Of a stretch of 64,000 nt of DNA, positions 25,366 to 38,095 are shown in pieces. The notes under the pieces were generated by a model. That model searched no databases and had not been told where the DNA came from. It saw only the letters and a program-made list of their open reading frames with translations. The stretch is from positions 109,262,852 through 109,326,851 of the forward strand of contig CM066728.1 in assembly GCA_033961575.1 (NCBI GenBank), in the 5' to 3' direction. Each line of letters begins with the position of its first letter. Within the stretch, counting starts at the first letter, position 1. The stretch is from Aselliscus stoliczkanus. Taxonomy: Eukaryota > Chordata > Mammalia > Chiroptera > Hipposideridae. A program made the position numbers and the translations under genes.

Positions 25366-28134
25366 TTCTGTTTCCATTTTATATGGAGGAAATCAGGGCT
25401 CAGGAAGGTCAAATGAGTTCTCCAAGGTCACACATCTCTAGGTGCCTGAGCTGATCTCTAACTCGTTTCAGTGTCCCACACCATTTTCACACTTTGTTAC
25501 TCTGCCGTGGGACACTGACTAAGGCAAATCAAACAAAGCCACCAGGGCACTGTTCCCAAGCCTGCAGAATGGAACACACACCTACTACCTACACCAGGGC
25601 GAAAGGTCACCTCAAAGAGAATACCTGTTTTGCATGGGTAGAACCATTAATATTGGTTAATACTGGGGAATGGAACTGGTGAGGAGAAGACATCTTTATT
25701 TTTATTGGAATACATCTGTATTTCTTTAATGATTTAGCATGGGCAGCCACAGTCTCTGCACACAGCCATGAAATTGGACATTTTTATTTTACTTTGGGTC
25801 GCAGCTCTTGGTTTTGCACCACCCCACCCCCACAAGCAGCTGAGAGCTCAGGTAGGTGGGGGTACACGAGCATGGCTGCTTTGGGGTCCAAGGCCCCTCG
25901 GACCTCCATAAGCAACGGCCAGCCCATCCTGACTTCACCCAGCTCACTGTTTACGCCACAGGACACACTGACAATGGGGAGGACACGCACTCTGTCGCCT
26001 CACGGTGCCACCGAGCCGAGCCCCAGCACAGACGGAGACACGCTGGGCCGCGCTGCCCCCGACTCACTGAGCCCCCGTGCCCACACCTGCCCTCTTCACC
26101 CCAGTCATTTCTCTTTTGCTTGGTACCCTCTGCCCCGGGAAACACTGAGACCTTCCACACGTGGCTTCCCTTCTCGGGTGTCCAATTTGTCATCTGTGAA
26201 TAAGGACGCAGCTCTGAAAGTATTCCCCAAGGCCCTTCTCAGCGCTACGAATGCTACGATCCCATGTAGAGCTAGGAGGTAAGGTTTCACGTGTCTAGAG
26301 CTCCCCTTGGAAGGCAGTTGGGGCACAGACCCCAGTGAGCAGAGTGAAACATGTCAGTGATGGAGGAAGGCTTGCAGGGATTTAAAGTCAAGACATGGGG
26401 CCTGGTCAAGACAGACGGTCATGGCCATGTCAAGTGGTCATGGTCAATTCTCTTCAAATTACAAAAAAGAAGAAAAAAAGTAACCATACAAAACATTTAG
26501 AAAGCTAAGGAACAGCTAACTGTGCTGTTTTAAAATTCCTCAATAAAAGTGCATTCAACAGTATCACTTTGTAGGAGGGACAACTCAGTGGCACCGTGGA
26601 CTTCAGTTTGCTCCGTATGACATCTCGTTCAGGCTGTCCTTTGCAACCCACCATGCAAAGACCTGCTCGTGGCCAGAGGTGTCTCACCTACGTACCTGCG
26701 TCATCACGCACTTATGTCTGAGGACCAGGAAACTGTACTCTCACAGTAAAACGTCAGCTACTGATGAGACCGCTCGGGGAAGCAGTGCCTCTGGAGCTTT
26801 GGCAATTTGTAAACAAGATTTCGCAAAATCCCTTTAAAGAAAACTGTCCAGCACTGGAACAGCCCGGGGACCCGTTACTGGGAAAGCGCCAGGTGAGCAG
26901 TTCAGCGAGTTCCAGGAGCTCACAGGACACGCACGAGGCCACATCCGGCAGCTGCCTCCTCAGGCGACAAGGCAGGAGCAGCTCCATCCACGGTGAGGGG
27001 TCTGGAAAGGTTCAGGCGGACGAGAGACAGCCTCACAAAGCTACGTTTGGTACAAATTTTGGAAATCAGATCCAAAAAGAAATAAGACGTTCTAAGTTAC
27101 TTACGGCAGGTTTTTGCTTATGAAGGCTCAAAGGCAGCAGATACGCCCACCCCCAGTACCTGATAGGTACAGAGTGGGGAAGCCAAGGTCTGCGGATTAA
27201 ACATCTCCCCAATATTATAAAAAAAAAAAAAAAAGGATTAAGTGACAAAAATGATCCATTTTTCTCTTCTCAGTGTTTGAAGCTACTTTTGTCTAGAACC
27301 AGTTGCATTTTTTCCTGATTCTTGGCACCGCACCCTGACAGCGGCCAATGGCAGGAAGAGCTATGTGCCGATGTCACTGGAATGCTGCCACAAGGACCAG
27401 GAATCCTGGCAAGTGACAGAAATGTCCTCAGTGGGAAATCTAGGCTGAATTTCCAGGGAGGCTTATTCGGAGGATGAAAGGATATTGTCAGGACACCCTC
27501 TCTCTCCTTCCTCCCTCACACTCAAGTCTGCTCCGCCCCATGGGTTGGTCTCAGTGGCTCTCACTACAATGAAACAGCATCCACGTGGCTGGGAACAGTG
27601 CTTCCGACAGCGCAGCCTACACGCTTGTAGGTCACATGAGCAGAGCAGGCACCAGCCCTTCCCACCCAGCTCTGAGAAGTCCAGAGCCATGCGCCCATCA
27701 GCCTGCCCTCAGTAAAACATCCACTCAGAGGGAACTCTGTGGACACTCTCAGTGTGCGAGTATTTTCCCAGCCTATCAGGGACTCCACATAAGCCTTGGG
27801 GGAAAGGGGGCTGACGGCCTGTCCCACAGGACACATGCATTAGGATGACACTTCTCCAAAGAAGGGATTCCAGGCAGGCTAAAGCCAGAGTGAGGTTCGC
27901 AGCTGGTGTGACTGACCTCCAGAGAGCAGAGTAAGAGGACTTCGGGCGTCCTCCGAGAGACCCAGGATTCAACAGGGTAACAACAGGTTCAGCTCGAAAA
28001 AATACAAACCCCAAGAGAAGGATTCTAGAAACCCACCAGACTCATCTAGCAAGATACGGCAAATGGCTTTTTCCCCAGCATAAAATCATTTTCTGAGAGG
28101 GTGCTGGCTGAGCGCCAGCACACGGGTCTTCAGG
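25366..28134. other. Intergenic, nothing recognised
   Basis: No gene or clear repeat. An open frame at 26764-27123 plus (119 codons) has no recognisable domain and lies in sequence without other gene signals. Confidence 0.5.
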
Positions 28135-28138
28135 TTGA

Positions 28139-28215
28139 TTTACACACTTACACACACTTACACACTTACACACACACTTACACACACATATACACACACA
28201 TACACACACACGCAC
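28139..28215 (+). repeat. (CACACTTA)n / (CA)n tandem repeat
   Basis: About 77 bases of ACACTTAC and CACATACA units. Confidence 0.95.
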
Positions 28216-28549
28216 GCCTTGGAAAGTCTCCAGGTCAGACTAGGACAGGCTGTGCCCTGAAACCCCTGCAGCTTAATGTGAACAACTTATTTCTCACTCA
28301 TATATGAGTAGGCAGAAGACTCCAGGAGTTCCAGTCTTGTAGCTCTGTTAACTCAACACATAACTTCCCGATCTCCAAGGCAAGGAAACAATAAACTGAC
28401 GAAGAGTCCTGACGCTGAAATGCTTCACACAGAAAACAAGCTTCCTGACCTGCAAGGCGACTGGGAAAGGTCGGGGAGCAGGGTCCCTGCCACAGTGTCC
28501 GTGGATTCATTCTGGGCTTCCAAGTAAGGATGATGTAACAATTAATACT

Positions 28550-28895
28550 AAGTGACAACTTGTCTGGGCCAAGGAGTCCAGATATTTGGTCCAACATCAT
28601 TCTGTGTGTTTCTGTGAAGGTGTCCTTTGGATGAGATTAACATCTAAATCAGTGGACTTTGAGTGAAGCAGCTTACCCTCATGAAGTGGGTGGGCCTTGC
28701 CCAGTCAGTCGAATTCCCGAATAGCACAAAGGCTGACGTCCATCCAGAAAAGGAAATCCTGCAGCAGACAGCCAGTGGACTTCAGCTGCTAAGCTGCAAC
28801 CAACCCTTCCCTGAGTCTTCAGCCTACTGGCCTCCCCCATCAGACTGTGGACCTCCCAGCCTCTACAATCACGTGAGCCAATTAGCCAATTCCTT

Positions 28896-28967
<72 letters not shown>

Positions 28968-29003
28968 GGCCCTGTTTCTCTGGAGCACCCTGACTGATAC
29001 AAA
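28550..29003 (+). repeat. Dispersed mammalian repeat carrying (CT)n(CA)n, family not assigned
   Basis: The order gtccagatatttggtccaac, tgtttctgtgaaggtgtcct, tggatgagattaacatctaa, ggacttcagctgctaagctg, cagcctctacaatcacgtga and gtttctctggagcaccctga matches a frequent mammalian repeat. It includes an internal pyrimidine microsatellite (28901-28963) where the consensus also has (TC)n(TA)n. Confidence 0.75.
28901..28963 (+). repeat. Compound (CT)n(CA)n microsatellite
   Basis: About 26 bases of CT followed by about 37 bases of CA, inside the dispersed repeat at 28550-29003. Confidence 0.97.
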
Positions 29004-30794
29004 GGTGAGTTTGTTCCAGCACATTTGCTAGAAGCCTTTTTCATAAGCAGAGGAAGCGAGAGTGTGCTTGGCTGGGACTAGCGTCCAGCTAGTATTCCAG
29101 ACCCTGATAATGAATAGCCTTTCTTTCCCTCTCTTGGAGCCACCTCGGCTTCACAGCTGAGGGAGCCCGTGGACCACCTGAGTGAACCCAGCATGTCACC
29201 CCAGTCTACAGTTCGGCTCCATGTTCATCTTGGGTCATTTTCTTTTTTGTCACTCCACACTAAACAACATTGACCACTGTCTTATCCTGTGCTTTGCCAG
29301 AAAAAGAACAAAAAGCCTCTCCTTTTAGCCCTCTCCCCATACCCTATTTCTTTATTTGCATTGTGTGAAAACACTTGTTAACCACAGGTGAGTTCCCTAA
29401 AGTGGGGACATTTGTTTACTTACTATATATGCCAACACAACTCTAAGAAAGAAAAGGAGAGGTTCCTACTCTGCTCCACTGGCAGGGTTCACCACCAAAA
29501 ACCAAACCCAAATTGACCCTGGTCTTCCCTGGTCGAGGAATTAGCCAAGAAGCCTCTAAAATCCGGGAGACTCTCAACTACGAGAGCAGAACTAAATGCT
29601 GCCGAATCCCAGCATTTCTCATCTCGGTCCGATATTAATGACCCTGGAGAGTCCCATGGTAGATGGATATTGACACCAACTCTCACCACAGCTTTGATTC
29701 CTATCCTGGCCTGCCGTGACTCAGTTTCCCCATCTAGGAAATAAAGATAAGGAGTTTTTGTGAGAAGTAGTGCAAGCAGTGACAAAACACTCAATATACA
29801 GAAAGTGTCTTAACTCACATAATATAAAATCAATGAATAAAAGTAGTCTTCGAGAGAATTAGCAGCGTAACTAAAATTAGCCTTCTTTCTACGCGGCTGT
29901 TCTCTTCAAAGTAAGGAACGTGGTGCTTTGCGAAAGCTTCCTGTTGCTCTCTTCTGTTATTACAGCTGAAATGACTCTGCACCACTAAAACTAAAGCCCC
30001 CATAGGACCTGGACAGGCCACCGCCAAATCATTGGGCCAAATCCAGGTTGTTTATTAAAGAGCATCTATAAAACCATCTATAAATAAGAAGGCTTTTCCA
30101 TTATATTTAATCACTGAATTTTAATGAAAACACACTTCCCCAGGTAAGGACTGGGAGACTGCCCACAGTGTTTGCAGCCAAACGGGACAGGGCTACCCAC
30201 CGGAGGAAAGGCTGGCTCCAGCCCCAGGAATCCGGGTGGGGATGTCACTGTGCCTTAAGTGTCTGTGGGTTCTCATTCCAGGCCAGTGAGTGAGTCCAAA
30301 GCTGCCTTCAGAGACGTCCCTGGGTGTTTCAAATCCTTCAGAGCATGTGTGTATTTCTAGAAATTTAGTGACCTGCATGATCACACAGCACTTCTCCGTG
30401 AGCTGAAGGGAGCATTCCTGAGGGCCGCTGGGCGGTGCCGCAGCTCCAGAGCCTGTTGGGAGACGGGCGGCTGAGAGGAGCTGAGCTGGGGAGGGGCCGT
30501 GCTCTGTGCGCCATCTCCCAAGAAGAGGGCTCCCTCCTCCCTCGGGCTGGCCTGGGAGGGCAGTGCCTCCACCTCTGAGAGCGTCCAGGTGGGAGCTGAG
30601 GTCTGAGCTAGGCCTGCGCGGTGGCCCCAGTCAGCCTACGTGATCACATGTGCCCAGGGAATAAGCACCACATCAAACAAGAAATCCATTTTACTTCTTG
30701 TTAGGAAAGCTTATCCTCCATGTCCCTGGCTCCAAATGGCTCCGTCTCCTGAGCTGTAAATGGATTAAAGGCTCCTATCAAAAACCATAGTGTA
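29004..30794. other. Intergenic, nothing recognised
   Basis: No gene signal. The segment near 30400-30600 is GC-rich with no clear repeat. Confidence 0.5.
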
Positions 30795-33045
30795 GCTTAA
30801 TGGATAAGACCCATGCATGTGCTGTCTACAAGAGACCCTCCTCAGATCAAGACACACAGAGGGAAAGTAAAGGGATGGAAAAAGATATTTCATGCACATG
30901 GAAACAAGAAAAAAGCTGGGGTAGCAATACTTATATCAGACAACATAGACTTTAAAACAAAGACTATATGACTATATACTAAGAGACAAAGAAGCGCATT
31001 ACATAATAATAAAGGCATCAGTCTAATAAGAGAATGTCAGGGCCAGCCAAGTGGTGCGTTGGTTAAGAGCTGGCTTGGGACGCCAGCGGCCCCGGCTCAG
31101 ATCCCACATATGAGGGCCAGTGACACTGCCCTCTACAGCTAACAACAGCTCCACCTGGAGCTGGGCTGCGAGCCCCGGAGACGGTGTGGGCTGCAGCCCC
31201 TGCTGCAGTGGGCTGCCACAGGCTACAGTGAGTGGCCGGCAGCCAGCATGAGTGGCTGGCAGCCGGTGTGAGCTGCCAAGAGCCGCCGTGAGCGGCCGTC
31301 CAGAGACTGGCGACCAATCTGCCTCATCCGGGAAGAGCGCAATGATGATACGAACATGGGCCAGTGAAGCAACGTCCTCCGCAACTAGACTGAAGAACAA
31401 AAAGACAGCAACTTGTCTGTTCCCCTTTCCCAATTCCCCAACGCTGCTCCCCTCCCCCAATTCCCCAACAAAATCTTAAAAAAAAAAAAAAAAAAAAGAG
31501 AATATCACCCTGGTAAACATCTATGCACCCAACATAGGAGCTCCTAAATATATAAAATATTGACAGGCATAAGGCAGAGATCAACAGTAACACAATCACA
31601 GTAGGAGATTTTAACACCCCACTAACATCAATGAATAGATCCTCCAATTGGAAAACCAACACAGAAACAGTGGCTTTAAATGACACTTTAGACCAGCTGG
31701 ATTTAATTGATATTTTTAGAGCATTTCACCCCAAAGTACAGAATATACATTCTTCTCAAGTGCACATGGAACATTTTCCAAGATAGACCACATGTTAGGC
31801 CACAAAACAAGTCTCAAGTCTTAAGAAGATTGAAATCATATCAAGCATCTTCTCTGACCACAATGCCATGAAACTAGAAATCAATTATAAGAAGAAATCT
31901 GGAGGCTGAATAACATGCTACTAAATAGCAAGTGGGTCAAAAATGAGCTCAAGGAGGAAATCAAAAGATACCTCGAGACAAACGAAAATGAAAACACCGC
32001 GACCTAAAATCTCTGGGATGCAGCAAAAGCAGTCCTAAGAGGGAAGTTCATAGCAGTGCAGACCTTCCTAAAGAAGGAAGAAAAATCTCAAATCAACAGA
32101 CTATCTTTACACCTAAGGGAACTCGAAAAGGAACAGCAAAATAAGCCCAAAGGGGTTATTATGGAAACAATCAAGATCAGAGTGGAAATAAAATAGAGAC
32201 TATAAAAGATCAATGAAATCAAGAGTTGGGCTTTTGAAAAGATAAACAAAATTGACAAACCTTAAACAAGGCTCATCAAGAAAAAAGAGCGAGGACCCAA
32301 ATAAATAGAATCAGAAATGAAAGAGAAGAGACAACAGACACCACAGAAATACAAAATTTTAAGAAAATACAATGAGCAACTATATACCAACACATTGGAC
32401 AATCTGGAAGAAATGGATAAATTCCTAGAAACATACAACCTTTCAAGACTGAATAAAGGAGAAACAGGAAATCTGAATGGACTGATTACTACTAATGAAA
32501 TTGAATCATTAATCAACAAGATCCCAAAAACAAAAGTCCTGGACCAGATGGCTTCACAGGTGAATTTTACAAAACATTCAAAAAAGAATTAACACCTACT
32601 CTCCTCAAACTACTCCAAAAAGTCCAACAAGAGGGAAGGTTCCTGAGCTCATTTTATGAGGCCACCATTATTCTGATTCCAAAACCAAACAAAGACACTA
32701 CAAAAAAAGAAAACTGTTGGCCAATATCCCTAATGAACACAGATGCAAAAATCCTCAACAAAATATTCGCAAACCAAATTCAGCAATACATTAAAAAGAT
32801 CACATACCGCGATCAAGTAGGATTCATTCCTGGTATGCAAGGTTGGTTCTACATCCTCAAATCAATTAACATGATTCACCACATACACAAAATGAAAAAT
32901 AAAAATCATATGGTCACATCAATAGATGCAGAGAAAGCATTTGACAAAATCCAGCAGCCATTTATGATAAAAACTCTCAGCAAAGTGGAAATAGAGGGAA
33001 CATATCTCAACATAATAAAGGCCATATATGACAAACCCACCATGG
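30795..33045 (+). pseudogene. L1 ORF2 relic (endonuclease end to reverse transcriptase), SINE-split
   Basis: This is a LINE-1 fragment, excluding the SINE at 31040-31496. The endonuclease part reads through text such as aacatctatgcacccaacat, aggagattttaacaccccac and gatagaccacatgttaggcc, with many stops. The reverse-transcriptase part is partly open at 32733-33074, with [12 protein letters not shown] and [15 protein letters not shown], the motif holding the first catalytic Asp. It breaks off near 33045, before the FADD motif, so no functional polymerase is possible. Sequence order and decay suggest an L1M-type age. No ORF1 or 3' UTR remains adjacent. Confidence 0.85.
31040..31496 (+). mobile_element. 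Long composite tRNA-derived SINE inserted in L1
   Basis: Head gggccagccaagtggtgcgt with ggttaagagctggcttggga, then ccacatatgagggccagtga and ctgccctctacagctaacaa, body ctccacctggagctgggctg, and a 3' part with ggaagagcgcaatgatgata and gcaacttgtctgttcccctt, ending in an A tract. The near-perfect 11-bp duplication agagaatgtca / agagaatatca flanks it at 31029-31039 and 31497-31507. It is the full-length relative of the short copies and of the reverse copy at 1006-1456. Confidence 0.92.
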
Positions 33046-36000
33046 TGTCTAGTGATTTCAGAGCCTTCCACTGAAGCCCTCACAAGGCTGTCACTGGAAG
33101 AAGTAACCTCCAGTTATAGGCAAAATTCAACCAAGTGACTCCTCTCACTGCATAAAGAAGGCCTCACTGTGGGCCTAGAGTTAACCAGCACCAATCTGAG
33201 ACTCTGGGTCATTCATAGCAGAAAATGGATTTGAGCTGAAGCGTTCATGGCAAGGAATGACTGCCTGTTTCCCTTCTCTGGGAACACTGTCTTTTACCAA
33301 GAGGTCAGCAGCCTGGACAATTATCACTCCAGAGGCTTCAAAGGGAAAGTTTCAAGGTCGCCGGAGGAGTGAACTGAAGGAGGGACAGCAGGAGCAGCGG
33401 TGAGCCCAGGGAGCAGCCAGCCGTCTGCAGAGACGCTTCCCTGTGAGAGAGAGACAGCCAGAGCCAGCTGTTCTCAGACAGCCACACGGCAGGTGGGTCT
33501 CCGCGGGACAGGATGTGAGCAGCAAGGCAGGGCGGGGACCCAAAGTGTGGGCTAGGGCGCAGGGAGAGGCCACAGGGCACCGATCCGGGGCTGACAGGTG
33601 CCCTGGTCAGGGAGGCAGGCCATGGCCAAGCCCCCAGTGGGAGAGGCTGGCAAAGGCTAAGCGGGCTGGGGTCAGCCTCGGCTCTTCTCACACCTCAGAA
33701 CTGGACTGGGAAGCAAAGATGGTAAGAACAGTCTGGTTCACCCGTTGGAGCAAGGCTGCTTGGGAGAAAGACGAAGAGAAGAGAAAACTCAGAGCGCCCG
33801 TCTCCCGGGCTTCCCCTTCAAGCCGGGACGCCAGCAGCCAAGGGCCGGGCATCCAGCGGTGATGGCAGGCCCCCAGCGGCACGCAAGGGTGGAGCTGCCG
33901 ACACGCCTCCTGCCTGAGAAGCCATGTTCCAGGCCTCCAAGGCCGCCGGGGCCAGCACGCCCGCCCTTCTGGTCCTGTCTCTCTGCATGCGATGAAATCC
34001 AGCAGGAAAGTCCCGGATCGTGGTGGCAGGCAGAACAACACGTGACTCTGTCCCCGTGCCCTTGCTCCGAATTCTTAGGAATGACAAAGGAAAAGCACAT
34101 CCAAACCCAGAACAAATCCGTTAGGCCTATGACATGAGAAAGCAGCACAGCTCTAATGACGAGGCCACTGAGATTTTTAGGTTGTCACATCAGCTCTCTT
34201 TAAGACAAAACTTAGTAACCTGAAAGAGTAGTCATTAAAAACAAGTCATTAAAACCTAAACTATACGGCCTTATTTTAGCATTTGGATGGCAAGAAAATT
34301 GATGTTTAAGATGGGTAAAAGGATCAATGTTACCTTGTGGCAAGATAGTTGGTATAATACCACTCTTGCCTACTATTTCTCAGCAGCCAGGCCACATGCG
34401 ACTAAGTCTTGTACTTCTATGGAAGAAGAGAACAGGGAATGTTAGTGGAGAGTACCGGCAGTTGATCCTCTTGGAAAGCAATTACAAAACAGAGATGAGT
34501 TCAGCAAAGGGCGGGGTGGGGGGGCACTGGTGTGCAAGCATTTATTATAGGGAACAGAGTCCAGAAATTCTCAGCCTTGCATGCTTGCAGTGGAAAGAGC
34601 TTGGCTCATATATCAGTGCCCGGATGAAGGGGACATCAGCTGCTCATCAACAAGAAATGAAACTCCCTGGTGGTAAAGCATTAAAACGTTGGGGCTGTTG
34701 GCTACAGCAGCTAGCACGAATTCCCCTAAGGTAATTTTCGAGCTACAGGCAATTAGAAAGCATAATATAGGGAAAAGGAGGTCCCAGTCACAATAACAGG
34801 GGGAAAACACTTAGGTATGCGTCTAATAAGAAATGTGCAAGAAGTGTATGACTACCTGCAAATATTACGGAATGTCTAAAGCAAATACATAATAGCCAGT
34901 CGGCCCTCATCACCTGTCACCAGCTCAGTAACCAAGCCGTAGTGGAATGGTGGCAACCCCTTGAGGCTAACGGAGGGACCTGTCTAATTTAAACTCCCTC
35001 CAGCCTCCCCAGGACCTTAGAAGAATCAGGAACAGTGGTTAGAATCAGAGACTCTCCTTTCTTTCCGGCACTGCTCAAGCACAAGGCATTTCCGCCTAAG
35101 GCAATCATTTTCTTACACGTTAGTGGAAAGTGCCTCCTTTCTCATATTTTAGCATTCTTGTCTAAGGAGAACAGCTTTTCCCCTTCATTTCTACTTACGA
35201 GTGAAAATATAAAAATTACTCCATTTTGGAACCTGTATCAAAAATGGAGACTTATGACATGAAATTGAACATCATCATTCACTGATTCTCCCTAAAGGGC
35301 CCCTTCCCAGAAACGTCACAAGTCCCCCTTTCTGAGCACCAGGATTCCAGCTTTCTAAAAAGTTCGGACATTGCTGGTTTCCTCTCCCGTTGATGCATTA
35401 GCCCCTTTTAGTTGTTACAGACACACATTGCCTAGCACTGGGATGCTTTGCGTGTGTGTCAGAACAGGGTAGTGAATGGTTCAGTGACAAACTCATCTGG
35501 AAACCTCCTGGTTTTGTACGTAAGGGTTCATTTGTCTCCCTCGCAAAATCTTCTGTGCTTTCATCCACTTTGTAGGGACTCTTACTTCCGAACAGAGGTT
35601 TGGAGGTCCAGACGAATTGCTTGTTACAGCTACGCTGCCTGGGCCCCATGGTTTCCAGCTCGCTGCCTCCGTGGGAGAGCGCAGTATAGGGTCATGCACC
35701 CGCTTTCAGTGCTTTCAAAGCCCAGACGTGAGGCTTCTGATCTCGTTTATGATCACTGTCCACAGCTTGTCACACAGCCCTACCTAACTCCAAGGGCTGG
35801 GAAATGTAGGTGTCACAGGAATATTCACTGAGCACTGAATGTCCCACCACACAGTATATTTCAAAAGAATTTTAAGTTTGAGGATATTGAGGAGCAGTGG
35901 GGTAACCAGAAGTTCCACCCCATGTGTACCACTATCCATGGGAAAATACAATCTTAATCAGTTGTCAACTCCTGTATTAGTCTAATAAATACCAACAAAA

Positions 36001-37399
36001 TAGAGAAGGAAAAAGCAGTTTCCTTCCAAATAAACTCCTGGAGGAATACTGTTAGTGAGGTCCCACCGCTGACATAGAGATGGGCTCAGACATCGAGGGC
36101 AGGTGTGACGATGAAGAAAAGGAAAGTAACAGACAGTGAGAAGGCACCAGGCAAGCGCTGCCACGATTCTTCATGGACTGGAAACAGTGGGACGCATTTA
36201 TGAACAGAGAGGAGGAGAATTAAACAGAGCCCGGAGGCTGGCGGCCGAGCCGCTTCGGTGGAGGAACAGCACCCCCCAGTGGCGCTCCCACCGTCTTCTG
36301 ATCTTGGCCTTATTGCCTTAGCTGAACTCGCATGCTTTGCTGGGCACTTTAAATTGCTTCCAGAAGAACTGGTGAAGCACAATCTTATATAACTGTCTAT
36401 CGCAGATGATTTTTCAAGTCGCTTTCAGAACTCATCAGTGCCACTAAAAAAGATGCAGTGAAGCCGCACAACAGTCCTTACTGTTGAGATATTCCAGAAG
36501 GCAGGCAGCAAAATGGGGCAGAAGAGAGAAGGTAGATGATGAGTGAACACAGAAAACATGATTGGGAAGATGGATCAAAAGAAAACTGCCTGTGTCCAGA
36601 GCTGAAGGCATAAAGCAGTGATCAAATGTATGTGGAATGGGGTGAGATGAGAAGTTTTATCTTCTGGTAGTTTATGAGACATGACACAAGTCCTACTGTG
36701 CGTCCTTGCAGCCCCTGTAGATACACGTGCACACGCATGCACACACATGGAGTCAGGACAAACATCTGATATGACTAACCACTGGGCTCACTGAGGAGGA
36801 AGCCAGGTGAGAAAAGAAAACCCAGCAACGTCCCCTGACACCCAGAAGTGGCCTGGCCCTCACCGCCAGGCTTGCTGTTCTCCTGCTGCGTGTGATCTCA
36901 CAGAACACCAACCTCAGGCAAAGTTGCTCTGAGACCACAATGAAGTGAGGCCCTTCATAACAGTCTAAACACAGACAAAAACGAGGTCACTGTGCCACCC
37001 CCAGAATCATAATATACACCCCCCGCTGCCAAAATGAGTGATAGTTTAGCAATTACAACGTCATCTTCTCTCTAGTCGACACTCCCATAGATAAGATGTG
37101 TGGGGACTCAACCGTAGGCTTGCCCCCTCTTTCTGGGGGCATCCAATCTGGAGTTTACCTGTTTCCTTACATCCTCGTCCAAATCACCCGCCCAAAGCCC
37201 AAATCCTGAACCTAGCTCTTTCTAGCACCCACTCTGCCCATGGTTCCTTGTGGACTCCGTTCTCCCTCACCGTCCTGGGTAACAAATCCAGCTGGTGAAC
37301 CTTCAGTTACACTCCTGGTGGCCTTAGGCTGGAGAGCATGACACAGGAACGAAACCGTCCCAGCTGCCGAGGACGCGACACTCCTATATGCCCACTGGA
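33046..37399. other. Intergenic, no gene recognised
   Basis: About 4.4 kb. Overlapping open frames at 33338-34148 on both strands lie in GC-rich sequence and lack domains. The rest is unique-looking or decayed repeat that I cannot name. Confidence 0.5.
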
Positions 37400-38095
37400 A
37401 TTGCTGGAATGGAAAAGACTAAACTACCAGTGCAGGCAAGAACGTGGAGACTTGGAACGCCCGCCCCTTGCCAAGGGGAACGGAAGACAGCACACCACTT
37501 TGGGAGGCAGTTTGATAGTTCCTTTAATAGTGACACTTATCACACCACCCAGCCATCCCACTCCTAGGTACCTACCCAAGAAGAATGAAATCACATGCCC
37601 ACACAGACCTCTGCCCAAATGTTCACAGCAGCAGCACCCTGACAATAGCCCCAAACTGGAAGCCATCTAAATGCCCATCAATAAGCAATGCAGCAAAATG
37701 TGGTATATCAGTGCAATGCAATTGTACTGGGCAGCTGAAAGAAACAGGCCACTGACACATGGAGGAATCTCAGACCATTATCTAAGTGGAAGAAGCCAGG
37801 TGCACAAGAGTACTTCGTATATGATTCCACTGATGTGAACTTTTCTAGAAAAGCAAAAAACATAGAAACCAGAGGAGGAGCAGGAGTTGGCCTGTGGCTG
37901 GGAGCGGACGCAGGGTTCACTGCCCACGGCCAGTGGGGAGCCTCTGGGGTGATGAAAATGCCCTAAATCTGGAGTGTGGGATGGCTGCACAGTGTATGTT
38001 ACTGAAAAATTACTGAATGCACACCCTTACATTCTTAGCAGTAGATTGATTGCATGTTATGCAAACTATAATTCAATAAAGCTGTAAAACACAGA
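37400..38095 (+). repeat. Old L1 3' end
   Basis: Standard L1 tail text in order: agccatcccactcctaggta, aaatgttcacagcagcagca, ccccaaactggaagccatct, aaatgcccatcaataagcaa, tgtggtatatcagtgcaatg, taagtggaagaagccaggtg, ggggtgatgaaaatgcccta, and the end ataattcaataaagctgtaa. Coding frames are destroyed. Confidence 0.85.

Noticed and set aside
32733..33074. 113-codon frame with reverse-transcriptase similarity
   Set aside because: Real similarity, but it is a truncated L1 ORF2 relic without the FADD motif; recorded as a pseudogene fragment, not a gene.
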